DNA from: Persicaria tinctoria | Lineage: Eukaryota > Streptophyta > Magnoliopsida > Caryophyllales > Polygonaceae | DNA: 64,000 nt | Reading direction: 5' to 3' | Assembly: GCA_037127255.1 (NCBI GenBank) | Contig: JBANSL010000013.1 | Span: forward strand, 67,848,188 to 67,912,187 | The notes under the pieces: generated by a model | Told to the model about the DNA's origin: nothing | Seen by the model: only the letters and a program-made list of their open reading frames with translations | Databases searched by the model: none | Made by a program: the position numbers and the translations under genes | Shown: positions 1 through 14,034 of the stretch, piece by piece | How the letters are laid out: the number at the start of each line of letters is the position of its first letter | Numbering within the stretch: position 1 is the stretch's first letter

Positions 1-880
1 GTGGGTTGAGGGAGGTGAATTTCGAAGGCTACAGATTCACTTGGAGCAACAAACAAGAGGGGGAGGGATTTATACAAGAAAGAATTGATATGGGATTGGC
101 AAATGAAAACTTTTTAGAGCTGTTTCCATGGGTGAAAGTGCATCACCTTGCTAGGGAGAGGTCTGATCATCTCCCCATTCTCGTGGCGTTGGAGGAGAGA
201 GTCGATGACCAGGGTAGTTATAAAGGGCCTAAACCATTCCGTTTCGAGGCTATGTGGCTGAGTGATGAGGGTTGCGAGAGTGTGATCGAAAATAGTTGGC
301 TAAATCCGGGTAGCTCTCGATGCGAGAGGGGGTTGTTGGGGAAGGTGGCTAGGTGCGGGAAAGAGATGAAGGACTGGGACAAGGTCCATTTCGGTAATGT
401 GGAGAGGGAACTAAGGAAGGTTAAAGATGAACTCAGAGAGATTCAGAACCGGGGGATGGACGGTAGAATGGGAGGCAGAAGGAAAGAGCTAGAAGCGAGG
501 GAGAGGGAATTGGAAAGGAGGGAAGAGGTTATGTGGTTTCAGCGTGCTCGGGACAATGAGTTAAAATGGGGGGATAAAAACGTCATTGCGGCATTCGAAG
601 TCTTCCACTACATGAAATCAAAGCAAGGGGGCAAGTCGGGTTACATGGCGCTGAAGTTGGACATGGCCAAGGCATACGATCGAGTAGAATGTGGATTTCT
701 CGAGCACTGTATGTTGAGGATGGGCTTCAAGCAGCAGTGGGTGGATCTTGTTATGCGTTGTGTGAGATCGGTATCTTTCTCAGTGCTTTTTAAGGGCGTC
801 CCAACGCAGAAATTTACTCCGGGCCGGGGACTGAGGCAAGGAGACCCATTGTCTCCTTATTTATTTCTGTTATGTGTGGA
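1..880 (+). pseudogene. LINE ORF2, endonuclease end joined to RT palm
   Basis: The reading frame enters from outside the window. Residues 1-60 carry the end of the L1 endonuclease: a G-x-x-FTWSN motif, then I-x-ERID, FPWVKVHHL and the catalytic-region SDHLPIL. After a charged helical stretch comes WFQRARDNELKWGDKN, which normally precedes about 150-200 residues of RT fingers. Here it passes directly into FEVFHYMKSKQGG and the palm motif ALKLDMAKAYDRVE, then GRGLRQGDPLSPYLF. The missing part implies an internal in-frame deletion near base 580. The ORF then runs into the hAT element after 880. The call is firm from motif order; the exact deletion point is approximate. Confidence 0.9.
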
Positions 881-2160
881 TAGAGTTGGCAATTCGGGTT
901 ATCCGATCGGGTTCGGGTCGATCGCATTCGGGTTGGGTCACTGATGAGTCGGGTCAACTCGGTCAAAATTTCAGTGTCAGACTTGGTCGGGTCGGGTCGG
1001 GTCGGATTCGGTCAAAATGAAATTCAGATTGGTCAGGTTTCGGCCAGAATCGGGTTGGACCCATTCGGGTTTTCGGTCAGAATCAGGTCGGTCTCGTTTG
1101 GGTTTCGGGTCGGTACTCGGGTCGGTCCCCGATATATCGGCCGATATATCGAAGATATTTAGAATCCGTTACCAATTTGCCATATATCATACCGTATTAG
1201 GTATATCGGATCAAAATTTAAACTTTTTATTTTATCAAGTTTATGGGTAATTTTACAGTTTAAATATTAATTTTTCATGTTTATTTTTAAATTTTGAAGT
1301 ATAAATATAATACGACCCCGATAAGCGATATTTAGAAGTTAAAACATTGCTTTTGGGTAATCAATTTTATTAAATTGAATATGTAATTCATGTTATTTAT
1401 GAATTTCAAAAAGCATTTTAGTAAAATTAAATATGATTCAATAAATAATCTACTCATTGGCTCGTAAACTCAATGTTATTAAACTCTCGATTCGATCCTG
1501 CAATATCTAAAAATGGAAAAATGATCCCGGTCCTTTATTGCGATTATAACGATCCTATAAAATGTCTATTATAAGAAATTTCTAATATTTACCCTTTATA
1601 TATATTATATTTAGTTTATTTTTAAAATTTTACATCTTTATGGGTATTTTTTATGATTTAACATAATATTTATCTAATATTAAACATAGTAACTTCATTT
1701 AAAAGAAATTTCATCCATAAGGTGGGATCTTACGATCCCACGATTCGATTATACGATCCGATCCTTACACCTTTTTACCGATCCAATTTAGAATCCCAAT
1801 TTTTATAACATTGGTAAGCTCATTCTATTTATCATTAATTTCATTGAAATTTGGCAATATATTGTTATCAAAATCATACTTGATTCCCTATCTAAAATTG
1901 GGTCGGGTTGGGACTCGGGTTAGTTGGGAGTCGGGTCGGGTTGGGCGTCGGGTTGGAATTCGGGTCGGGTCTTATTTGAGTCGGATCCGGGTTGAGTCGG
2001 GTTTGTCTGTATTCGGGTCACTTCGGGTTTCGGGTCAAAGTTGGTCGGGATCGGTTTCGGGTTCGGGTTATGCATAACGCTAAATTTTCGGGTTCGGTCG
2101 AGTTTCGGTTCAGGTCGGCCGGTCGGGTTTCTCGGGTCGGGCCAGATTTTGCCAGCTCTA
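881..2160. mobile_element. Non-autonomous hAT element (1,280 bp) inserted in the LINE
   Basis: The ends are TAGAGTTGGCAA and, read inward from the other side, TAGAGCTGGCAA (11 of 12 identical), matching the TAGRGNTGGCAA ends of plant hAT elements. An exact 8-bp target-site duplication TGTGTGGA lies at 873-880 and 2161-2168, and removing the element rejoins the RT reading frame region. Both subterminal regions (about 895-1130 and 1900-2150) are packed with GGGTCGGG words on the same strand. The middle is AT-rich with no transposase. Short ORFs in the repeats are not genes. Confidence 0.93.
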
Positions 2161-4296
2161 TGTGTGGAAGCTCGTTCAGGGCTGATCCGAATGGGTGAGC
2201 GAGAAGGTAGGATGAAGGGGGTGAAGATTGCCAGAGGGGCTCCATCGGTTACACACCTTTTCTATGCGGATGATAGTGTGTTGTTTGCGAAGGAATCTTG
2301 TCAACAGGGATCGACAATTGTTGATATGCTCCGAGTGTACGGAGAAGCGTCAGGACAACAAGTAAACTTCGCAAAATCAGAGCTATTCTTTAGTAGAGAT
2401 GTGGGTGAGGTCCGTCGGAGGGAGATCCAGAATGTAGTAGGAATTATGGAGGTTGAGAAGCATGGCAGGTTTGCCTACTGTTTTGGGTCGGTCAAAGAAG
2501 GTGATCTTCAACCAAATCAAGGAAAGAGTGCTCAAGAAATTGAAAGGGTGGAAGGAGAAGGTATTGTCACAAGCGGGGAAAGAGATTATGATCAAGTCGG
2601 TAGTTCAAGCTATTCCAACTTATGTAATGTCCTGTTTTATGATGCCGGATGGAGTTTGTAGGGAGCTCGAGAGCATGATGTGCAAATTCTGGTGGGGGGA
2701 AGGAGAGGACAAGAGGAAGGTTCACTGGACGAGTTGGGAGAAGATGTGCCAACCAAAGAGTAGAGGGGGGTTGGGATTTAGGGACATGGCAACCTTCAAT
2801 CTAGCGTTGCTAGCTAGGTAGGGCTGGAGGCTTGTCATAGAGCCCGATTCTCTACTCTTTCGAATGCTTAAGGCCAAGTACTTCCCTCATGGAAATTTTA
2901 TGGATGTGAAGGTCAGACATAATCCAAGCTATTCATGGAGGAGCCTCTTAAAAGGGAGAGAGGTTCTAGAAGCCGGTACCCGATGGGTCGTTGGCAATGG
3001 CACAGATATCCGGGTGTGGAAGGATAAGTGGTTACCTCGACCACCAAATTTCCAGCCCCTGATTAATATTACGAACACAAATGCGGAGATGAGGGTGTCG
3101 GAGCTCATAGATTGGGGAAGATTTGATTGGGATGAGGGGCTGGTGAGGGAAATCTTTCTCCCGTGCGACGCGGAATCAGTGTTGAACATGAGACTAGTAG
3201 ATCCAACAGTGAGAGACGGAAGGGTGTGGCACTATACCCGAAATGGAATATTCAGTGTTTGGACAGCATACCATATGTACATGGAGCAAAAGGAGGTGAT
3301 GAAAGGGTTGCCGAGTGGGAGCGGGAATGGAGCCGAGAGCTTCTGGAAGAAGCTGTAGAAGATTAAGGTGGTCCCGAGGGTAAAGGCTTTTTTGTGGAGA
3401 GCTTGTAGGGAGATATTGCCTTGCAAGGAGAGCCTGTATAGACGGAAGATCACCCCAGAACGACCGATGCGATGCGAGGTTTGTGGTAAGCGGGAGACGG
3501 GAGCACACATCCTATTTCAATGTTGGCAGACAAAGGTGGTCTGGCGACAAAAGAGTAGGGTGAGTGTCTCATTTGGAAGGAGGGAGACGGTCTTGGATTG
3601 TATGGATCACCTCATGAAAAAAGGGACAAAGGAAGAGGTTGAATTTGGATGTATGCTAATGTGGGAACTATGGAAGGCTAGAAATTACAGGATATTCGAG
3701 GGACAAGGGTTTGAAGCTCAGAGGGTTGAGGAGAAGGCATTAATGGCCTTGACTGATTTCTCAAAGGCAAGCACCGACAAGCCAGTGGATGTGAAGAAGG
3801 CAGGGGAGCGAGATCAGAGAAAATGGACGAAGCCAACACAAGGATTTATCAAAATCAATTACGATGCTGCGGTTACGATCGAACTGGGTGTGGAGTGGGT
3901 TTTGTGGTGAGGGATGAGGATGGAGAGGTGTGTCTGATGGGGATGAAGAGGATCATACCAGTAGAGGATGTGGAGATAGCTGAAGCACTCCTTTGGGCGA
4001 TGAGAAAGACTGCTGAGGCCGGGATAACGCACGCGGTGTTTGAAGGTGATTGTAGTCCATTGACGACAAAGCTCCTGCAGAACGTGCACATCAGGGGTGA
4101 GCTCGGAGTCATGCTTTAGGGGATCAGGAAAGAAGCTCGAGAATTTGCAGAGTGTCGATGGGCCTAGACAAGGAGAGAAGCAAACCGTGTTGCCCATGTC
4201 ATTGCTGGGCGTAAGCCGGAAGCTGAGATGGTGACTGAGTTTTGTGTGGGTTTACTTGCTGATGCCGAACAATTGATATTGGATGATTTATTAATA
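2161..4296 (+). pseudogene. LINE ORF2, RT catalytic core to RNase H
   Basis: After the hAT element the RT resumes with the catalytic box FYADDSVLF (about 2260-2290). It continues after a frameshift near 2450 with the thumb region ([32 protein letters not shown]) and [13 protein letters not shown] at 2819-2821 sits where the family has Q, and a TAG at 3356-3358 where it has W. The zf-RVT region (KAFLWRACREILPC, CEVCGKRETGAHILFQC) spans about 3385-3530. RNase H follows from 3840 (INYDAAV, then VRDEDGEV and FEGDCSPL after a frameshift near 3895) and ends near 4296. At least four lesions make it non-functional. Confidence 0.9.
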
Positions 4297-4330
4297 TAAG
4301 TTGGTTGGTTTGTGCTAAAAAAAAAATAGG

Positions 4331-5900
4331 TGCTCCAAAAGGTCTCCCTTTCTTCGTCTTTCGTTTTCTCAATCGATCAATTGCTCGTCTATCTTTGATT
4401 ATCTGATGATGTGAATTTGATTTTTTTTTTGGTCGGCGTGTGAATTTGATTTGTTAACTATACTAGTTGAAAACCTAATTCCTGAGAGGCTATTTTGTAC
4501 TGAACAATTTCACACTTGTATGATTGCTATAGAACTAAGCCAATGAATGGAATGAAATTAGGGAAATTCTCAGTGCTATCTATTCCTGCTGTGAACTGCA
4601 TATCACTGTATCAAATCTTGTCTAGGTGAACTTAAGGCCCTTCTGTTGGATTGGCAAGCTTTTGCTGGGGAGGTATAAGTATAACTATTCTTTGTCCTTG
4701 TTTAATCTCATAAAGTTTCCCTATAATACAGTTTACCAACCATGAGCATCTTGTATGTGTTCAGAAGAGACTTGCAATTACAAAATCTTAAACTTAGATA
4801 AAGCTATAAAGGTTCAGGAAAGTTTTTTTTTTAAGGATAACAGGCGACAACTAGTTTCGATAGACATAATTGATGAGTATCTTATGCATTTCCTAATTTT
4901 TTTTTATTTCATCTTCTATACTAGTTTCATTCAAATTTCGATGCTTCTGTTGCAATCTCAATAGGAATATCATGTAAAAACTGGTCATTCTTTTGTTGTT
5001 TATTGTTATCCATGAAAGAAGAGCATATATGTTTTCACTGTCTTGTTTTTTGTTGGATGCTCCCTCATGTTTGCTTGTAAATTTATGGAGTAATATTCTG
5101 CTCTTTTTTCTAATATTTTTCTAATGTATATAATATGATTGATGCAAGAATCATATTTTTCTAATATTTTTCTCTATTCTGATTCATATACTTCTGTTTT
5201 GTAATATTTCACTTTCTGATGCTTGAATCTGACGTGTCCGGTAGACAACCAAATGGTGTCCAGTTGGAAACCATTTGCTGGTACTAGTCTAAGAGAATGG
5301 TAGAAAGGATCAGATTCTCATGCTTTTTATGAGATGGAATTATTTCAAAAAAGTGATGATCCCTTTTAGACTTCACTTATTAAAGCTCACTGCAAACTCC
5401 CAATTGGATCTCTAATCACCTCAAAGTTGATATCTTTGCTTTCACGCGGCAATTCATTTCATGTTCGGGTTATAATGGGAATATTATTCAAGAGCGACAA
5501 AGACAAGATCGACAAAGACAAGCATGAAGCCGCAACAGTCCCGGTGGAACCAACTACCTAAGCTACCTCTGTACCCGTATTTTTGAAGAGGTACAATCTG
5601 ATCAAGAGCAGTTTGTATAGTCTTTTGTCTAGCTGCTGAACAACTACCTCAGCTACCTTGGGTTTGAGAGTTCTTATTTCTGAATTTTGAGTGAACAGGC
5701 TGCTGAACAATTGTGATCCGTACCACAGGTTTATGTGATTTGTATGTGAAATTGTGAACAAGTTTCTGAATTTTGCTTGTCTAATTGTATATTTGTATAT
5801 GAATTGAATTGTGTTTGCTTCCCTATATTCATCTCAAATGGGCTATCTAGGTTGATCCTTGGTCTTTGTCGATTTGAAACTTACAACCATCTTGACGGTA
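4331..5900. other. Intergenic stretch, no recognisable gene
   Basis: AT-rich sequence with poly-T runs. One 47-base stretch (4626-4672) looks like a micro-exon: a TTGTCTAG acceptor before it, an open frame reading GELKALLLDWQAFAGE, and a GTATAAGT donor after it. I cannot assign it to a family. Around 5235-5560 there are open but broken frames, for example one containing SSWKPFAGTSLRE. They may belong to an old pseudogene. I see no promoter or intact gene. Confidence 0.4.
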
Positions 5901-6957
5901 AAACAATTCAGTATGGTTAACGGGTAATTATATATGTCATGTGTCAAGTAAAACAATTCATGTGTCAAGTAAAATACATTATGTGTCATGTAAATCCGGT
6001 ATGGATGACATGTCAAATAAAACAATTCACGTGTCAAGTAAAACAATTCATGTGGGAAGTAAAATACATTATGTGTCATGTAAATCTAGTGACTGAATGA
6101 AAATCATTACGACAACTATGTAAAAACTAAATTGCTGCAACTTTGCCGTCTGTCATGTCTGACTAAACAAGTGACATGTTGATCTGTGTAGGTGTCATGT
6201 AGTAGGTGAAACTGTCATGTCTGCCAGAATTAACATTAAGGGAGCATCTGTGCCTGAATGCAAATGGATCTGCACTCATCGTATGATCATAGATCAGCTA
6301 AAGCCTCAAACTATTGTCAGTCATTTGTGAAAAGCTTGCCTTAATGAAAGAAAATAACATGACAGATAATGCTATTAACATGACAGGTTATACTCTTTAA
6401 CATGGTAGGTAATGCGAATAACATGACATGTAATGCGAATCGATCCTCTTCTATTTAATGAAAGAAAATAACATGACAGGTAATTATATTAACATGACAG
6501 GATACACCCTTTAACATGACATGTGCGGGTTTATACTAAAATTGCAAAATATTCAACCAAAATCACAATACAATATGTTCAATATGAAAACTGCAAAATA
6601 TTAAACCAAAATGACAACACAATCTGTTCACAACACCATGTTTACACTAGTGTGGAATTCGAGCTCGATGAAGTGGTTCGCACATTTTGTAATTATGAGA
6701 AATTCGAACTTGTCATTTATAGACGATGTACATGACATGAACTGATATTAACGTGTCATTCAAATACGATCTACATGACACGAGAAAAGCACATACTTAA
6801 AGCACTTGGCAAAGGAGCGCTCGGTGGCGGGTTTTCGATTCATTGAAGTTGGTGGCGGAGGAAGGTGTTTGCTACACCCAATCTCGACGAAGGCGAAGAA
6901 CATGCTGAATTTGGCAGAAACTATATTAGTTGAAGACATTAGGCATGTCAATTGTCT

Positions 6958-7066
6958 ACCAATTCACGTGTCATGTAAAACAATTGAGATGTCATGTAAA
7001 ACAATTGAGATGTCATGTAAAACAATGGACATGTCATGTAAATCAATTCACGTGTCATGTAAATAA
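6958..7066 (+). repeat. Tandem repeat, 21-bp unit, about 5 copies
   Basis: Five adjoining units of roughly CAATTGAGATGTCATGTAAA, with the first and last carrying CACG in place of GAGA. The unit contains the ATGTCATGT word that is scattered over the whole 5.9-8.4 kb field, so this looks like a local expansion of that word. The frame across it (a run of repeated MSCKTIE-like peptides) is a by-product. Confidence 0.85.
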
Positions 7067-7189
7067 TAAGCCTTTGGTGCTGCTATCATAGAAAATAGAG
7101 GAAAAAGTGCTCGGTTTCGATAGAAAATTGTGTAAATTCGTCCATAGAGCACCAAATCAGGTTCTGTAAATTCCTATAGCTTTCTAAAG

Positions 7190-7360
7190 AGGTAATCACT
7201 CTTTTCCTTCATTTTGTGAAGCGGCAAGCTTAAATTGCTCATCGTATGGATGAACATGAGTTCTTGCGTTGTCTTGTTGGATGAAAATCGTAGCCAATTA
7301 ATCCTCCCTTTGCCACATAGATTGAATCGTGGGGATAACCTTTTCAATTATAAAGGTCCG
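7190..7360 (-). pseudogene. Mariner-like (MLE) transposase fragment
   Basis: Read on the minus strand, about 7345-7195 encodes a stretch with FIIEKVIPTIQSMWQRED, then IFIQQDNARTHVHPYDEQF and KLAASQNEGK. QQDNARTH is the block around the second catalytic aspartate of the DDD domain in plant mariner-like transposases, and the preceding EKVIP...W(P/Q)RE segment also fits. A stop follows QRED. The first and third catalytic blocks are not found nearby, so only about 50 residues survive. It lies inside the ACATGACATGT repeat field and is probably a remnant of the element that produced it, although that link is inference. Confidence 0.75.
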
Positions 7361-8493
7361 AATCAGCATATAATTACCCGTCACCGATATTGAATTTACA
7401 TGTCACCCTTACCGGACTTACATGACACATAATGTATTTTACTTGACACGTGATTTGTTTTACTTAACATGTGAATTGTTTACTTGACAGGTAAATTGAT
7501 TTACATGACATGTGAATTTTTTTACATGACATGTGTGAAGCTTGGTATTTTATTGAATTTTAGAATTGTGAAGCTTGGTATTTTATTGAATTTAGAATTT
7601 GGCTTAGAATTAGTCATTTTGTTAAGTTTTTAGTAAAAGTAAATTATGTACTGCTTAGAATTAGCCATTTTGTACTAGGTGATGAATTCAGATTAAAGGA
7701 TGATGCATGGGTTCTTAGCTTTAACTTTACCAACATATTTAGTGCATCTTTTTTATTGAACTTGCGTAATGGAAGTAACAAGGTTAACCGACTGTAATTA
7801 TGGGAAGTTCGAACTTGTCATTCAAAGACGGTGTACATGACATGAACTACTATTAACATGTCATTTAAATGCGATGTACATGACATAAGAAAAGCACATA
7901 CATTAACTCTATAGTATGTAGTCAAGGCTGAATTTTGCGATGCACAGGAACTTGCACTTACATTAACTTGCACTTAGACACTAAATAGAATCCAACATTC
8001 GGTGACATCAACAACAACCATGTAGGAATTGAGGTAAAACAGCCTCAAGTTTGTTGATGTTGCTCATGTGTATACTACTCTGTAAAGGAAGGCGAGAATC
8101 AGAGCTTGCAGGCTTGCAGCTTGCTAGTACAAAAGTAATGCCACAACAAATGATCAAAAAGGTTTCTCTCGAGAGTAAACTAGTTAAAAAAATGTTTATC
8201 ACACCAATCATTCTCGAGACAATACGATCTCTTTCCGATGTCTTTTATGGGTTAAGAAATCTAACCGATAACCCATACTGGATTTACATGTCACCCATAC
8301 CGGATTTACATGACACATAATGTATTTTACTTGACACATGAATGTTTGTACTTGACACCTGAATTTCAGACATATTATATTTCTTATTACATGTCACCCA
8401 TACTGGATTTGCAGACTACCAGAGTTACAAAAGAAGCATTTAATAAGTAGCTACCTTGGTTTGGGATGTGCAAAAATGGAAACTTCAAGACAA

Positions 8494-8996
8494 TTACAGT
8501 ATAATGTAAGAACTATGAGGCCTCACATGGGATGTCTGTTTGGAGACAATTGACCTCCCTTTCTTGTGCAAGTCCACTGCATGATGATCATTTTTGGCTT
8601 CATGTAACTGCACTACATCACTCCGGTTCTCTGGTTGCACTTGATCAGTGACGAGTCGAATGGGATTTTGTGGGGTAGATTGATCAAGATGACTCTCAGT
8701 ATTGGATAAAACTCTGGTCTTGTGCTCCACGTATTCCGAATCTGCTTGCAGTTGAGAAAAGTAACCATAGTTAGTAAGTTACAATAACCCTACAAATTTG
8801 ATTCTCCATTGAGTAAAACTCAAAGCAACAACCTTCCTGAGGTGTCTGAAATTGTGCACATCCTTTTCCCCAGACGAAGAAGACTTAAAGGAGCTGTCTG
8901 AATAAACGATACCGATTGGCTCTTTTAAGGCTGCAGCATTTTCCTGAGAATCCAACATTAATTCTTTGACACCTTTCATTGAGATCAAACTGCAAA
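8494..8996 (-). pseudogene. Gene-like exons, minus strand, family not recognised
   Basis: Two open stretches read on the minus strand. The first (about 8996-8825) follows a plausible acceptor (GGGTTTGCAG) and encodes ISMKGVKELMLDSQEN, then a serine-rich segment ending HNFRHLRK before a possible GT donor. The second (about 8738-8494) follows a CTGCAAGCAG acceptor and encodes a polar sequence beginning EHKTRVLSNTESHLDQ and ending in a stop. Composition and splice-like borders resemble real plant exons, but the phase between them does not join cleanly with the sites I chose. It could be the 3' end of a host gene or a captured fragment. I do not recognise the protein. Confidence 0.3.
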
Positions 8997-9239
8997 CCCA
9001 ACAAATTCTCTAAATTAAATAAGAAACTATGCATAAATTCATAATCATACCTTGGGAAACAGTTTTAGTTGCATGGTATCGCCATTGAAAGTCTAGCAAG
9101 TATCCAAAACCAGAGAAATCCATAAGAACCAAAGCAAATCATTCTCCTTCATCTAGGTTTTACTCATAAAGAAAAACAGTGGATTCTTTGATCAGTCCCA
9201 ACCTAAGTGCGATTCTTTGATCTCATTAATCATACATGC

Positions 9240-9730
9240 ATTGCAGAACAAGTACTCTCGAAGCAGTGTTCTTGAACGCGCCGGCCCTACTTATCTCTGC
9301 GATGGGGGCTGGCCGATTTTGGAAAATTCGGAGCCAATCTGTACGATTCCTTGTTCCTTGTAAGTGAGGATCGACTCCAATGGCATCTTCTTTAGATTTT
9401 GGTGGTGGTGGCTAGTGATTTGGGGCTTACCCCCTTCCCTGGGAGAACGACCTTTGCTTCCGACCAATTCCACCGCCGGCGGCTGTCACATACCTTCTCT
9501 GGCGCCTCCGCCTCCGCCACCGCCGCTCCCCTTGACTCCTCCGATCCGGCGCCTGTCACACGCCTCCGCCCTCCGCCTCCGTCTCTCTCTGATTCCGCCT
9601 ACGATCCCTCAATCTCTCTCTCTGATTTTTCTGCATCGATGGGCAGAAGAGAGGCAAAGAAAGAGACCGACTACTGAAGGTAAAAAATTACCGGTTGGGT
9701 GCAATTTGTTTAAGGGGGAGGGTTAACCCT
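9240..9730. other. GC-rich leader-like segment
   Basis: A locally GC- and CT-rich block (about 9420-9660) with CCTCCGCC and CTCTCTCTGA repeats, in otherwise AT-rich surroundings. Read on the minus strand it resembles a GA-rich 5' leader, with an ATG at about 9380 opening a short frame (MPLESILTYKEQG) that ends after about 30 codons. It may be the leader of the broken minus-strand gene at 8.5-9.0 kb. Proline-rich frames on the plus strand here are composition effects. 9730-10020 holds only AT-rich sequence. Confidence 0.3.
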
Positions 9731-10032
9731 TGCAAATTGAAATGGATAGTGGGTTATGGACGCAAAGTTTTCCAGGGCAAAGGTCATTTGTTTTAATTGC
9801 TAAGACCTCTATAAACAATGCTAATGACTTATAAACTTATTTTAATTTTGATTAAAAAGTAGTCTATAAGGTATTTTTAAAAATTTATAACCATTTTTAG
9901 GAATAATAGGTGAATTTGTTCATATATACATCAAGTTTTTTAAATAATATTTTTTAAAAATTTTGGTAAAAATAATTAAATCTATTTGGAGATTCTAATT
10001 AAATATAAAGAATAATATATATATATATATAT

Positions 10033-11606
10033 AGAATGGGTATATTGTGAACAAGGTTTAGGGTGTACCTTGTGCACAGATCTGAACCGTTGATTGGTAT
10101 AAAATTGATGGCCATGATTATGCCACGTCAATGGATGGGTTTAAAAAAAAAATTGGAAAAAATGGCCCAACTGCATCTAAAAAGCGCGTGCACCTCAAAA
10201 TAAATAAAACCATAGGTCACCTTTTTCATTTAGCCCGTCAGATTTCACAAAGAAGAAGCGATCGCCGCCCCTCCGGTCAAAGTAGAGATCGCCGCCACCA
10301 CCTCTTCTCCTCCTCATGGCCTTGATCCTGGTCCTCCTCTCCGGGCAGCCCCCTCGACTCACCCTTAGGGATCGGCGCCCCTCCAGGTTCTTGTTCCTCG
10401 ATGGCGGAGAAGAGGCCCTGCTTCCGGGCCAGCAGCTACAATTGGACGCCTCCTCGATTGCGGAGAAGGGGGGCCGCCTTGGCGGTGCCGTTGCCGAAGC
10501 CAAAGACGATGGCATCAGGGACGAAATTGTCGGCGGCGATGGAGAGGTTGTGGATGTCGTTGGAGGCGGCTCTGTGTAGACGGAGATCTAAATCGGCGAT
10601 TGGCTTAGTGGTTGCCTCACAGGACGATCGCGACCACCATGGATTCAGGGCAACTGGATTCCTCCTCCCCGGCAAGACAACCCGCAATCCGTCGATTCCT
10701 CCTCCATGGCTTCAAGCCAACCCGCAATCCGCCGCCTCCACTCCCTTTTCCGATTCCTCCTCCCGTCAATTCCGTCGGTCGGAGGGAGCTCCGAATGATC
10801 TCTCTTGTTATTGTGATTGGGCGGGTGGAGCAACCACTGGAGGCGGTGGCTTACTCCCCTAGCCAGATCTCTCGCGATCGGAAAAGTGAAGATGGTAGCA
10901 GTATTTTTTTTTAATGAATTTGGGATTATTCGGTGGGATATAAGATATTATTCGGTGGGATATAGAATATTATTCGGTGATATTGAATAATTATTCATAG
11001 AAATTGGGTTTTTTTTTTGTGAATTTGGAGGTTATGAAATATGAAACATTATTTGGTTAATTTTGAACCATTATTTGGTGAAATATGTAATATTATTCAG
11101 AAAAAAAACAAAACATTATGAAATATTATTCGCAAAAAAAAAACACATTATTCGGTAGTATGTGTCTAATTATTCAGTGGAATTGGCGAATTTTAATATA
11201 AGATGGATTGAAAAAGATTAAAAAAAACACTATTATTCACCAGAAAAAACATTATTCGATAAAATGTAAAATATTATTCGGTTGAATTAACGGATTTTTA
11301 AGACAAACGAAATTAGACTATTTTTATATATAAAAAAAATTATACATATATATATATGGTGGGGAATGAATTGTTTAAAAAAAACAGCTTTATAAAAAAT
11401 AAAAAAAAATGGGATGGGTGAGGTGAGATCACATAGGACTAGGGAAGGAGAGAGTGGGAGAAACTGGTGATTTTTGGCAAGGGGGCCCACAAATTAAAAA
11501 ATAAAAAATCACTTTTTATCATGGCCCTCCATTTCCTCTCCATCAATTGTTCATATATGTGCACAAGATACACCCTAAGGGGTGTGCACAAGGGAACCAC
11601 TCCCTA
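10033..11606. mobile_element. TIR element A with GC-rich interior
   Basis: The left end (GAATGGGTATATTGTGAACA, continuing with AGGGTGTACCTTGTGCACAG) matches the reverse complement of the right end (GGGAGTGGTTCCCTTGTGCA, then TAGGGTGTATCTTGTGCACA). Both ends abut short TA runs, so the target was TA-rich. Inside are a GC-rich block (10190-10890) and a right arm with many ATTATTCGGT words (10918-11290). The same ends and the same ATTATTCGGT arm occur in the element at 12420-13993, but the GC-rich parts differ. No transposase is visible. The superfamily is not resolved. Confidence 0.7.
10190..10890. other. GC-rich captured-looking interior of element A
   Basis: About 700 bp of clearly higher GC content than the flanks, with several overlapping frames on both strands. 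One plus-strand frame begins MALILVLLSGQPPRLTLRDR and continues acidic and glycine-rich. None shows a known domain. The composition resembles the 5' part of a host gene taken up by the element, as in Pack-type transposons, but I could not identify a parent. Confidence 0.4.

Positions 11607-13989
<2,383 letters not shown>

Positions 13990-14032
<43 letters not shown>
13990..14032. repeat. (TA)n microsatellite
   Basis: About 40 bp of uninterrupted TA directly adjoining the right end of TIR element C. Beyond it, 14033-14600 is AT-rich intergenic sequence in which I see no gene. Confidence 0.97.

Positions 14033-14034
<2 letters not shown>

Larger units (their letters stand above)
1..4330 (+). 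mobile_element. L1-type LINE retrotransposon, decayed, 5' end outside window, split by a hAT MITE
   Basis: A single plus-strand non-LTR retrotransposon runs from the window edge to an A-rich tail (about 4318-4327). In order one can read the end of the endonuclease, part of the reverse transcriptase, the zf-RVT zinc-binding region and a C-terminal RNase H domain, which is the usual order of plant L1 ORF2. The hAT element at 881-2160 interrupts it. Frameshifts and stops are scattered through it, so it is dead. The 5' end, ORF1 and the 5' target-site duplication lie outside the window. Confidence 0.93.
5900..8425. repeat. Field of ACATG(A/T)CATGT repeats in both orientations
   Basis: Dozens of copies of a short near-palindromic word (ACATGACATGT / ACATGTCATGT and one-base variants such as ACATGACACAT) lie in clusters at 5935-6095, 6355-6530, 6730-6785, 6950-7065, 7385-7540, 7840-7890 and 8285-8405. 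A longer block reading GGATTTACATGACACATAATG then TATTTTACTTGACAC occurs on the plus strand at 7410 and 8300 and reversed at 5965 and 6060, so the field has inverted-repeat structure. Such clusters are typical of subterminal transposase-binding regions. The element class is not settled, but a mariner-like transposase remnant lies inside. Confidence 0.7.

Noticed and set aside
881..2160. Telomere-like or satellite DNA from GGGTCGGG repeats
   Set aside because: The unit is not TTTAGGG, and exact hAT termini with an 8-bp duplication explain the block.
8051..8320. 89-codon frame near the ACATGACATGT field
   Set aside because: No match to mariner transposase blocks in this frame or its antisense. 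It is probably chance.
9364..9726. Proline-rich 120-codon protein
   Set aside because: A CCTCCGCC low-complexity leader-like stretch, with no domain and no splice support.
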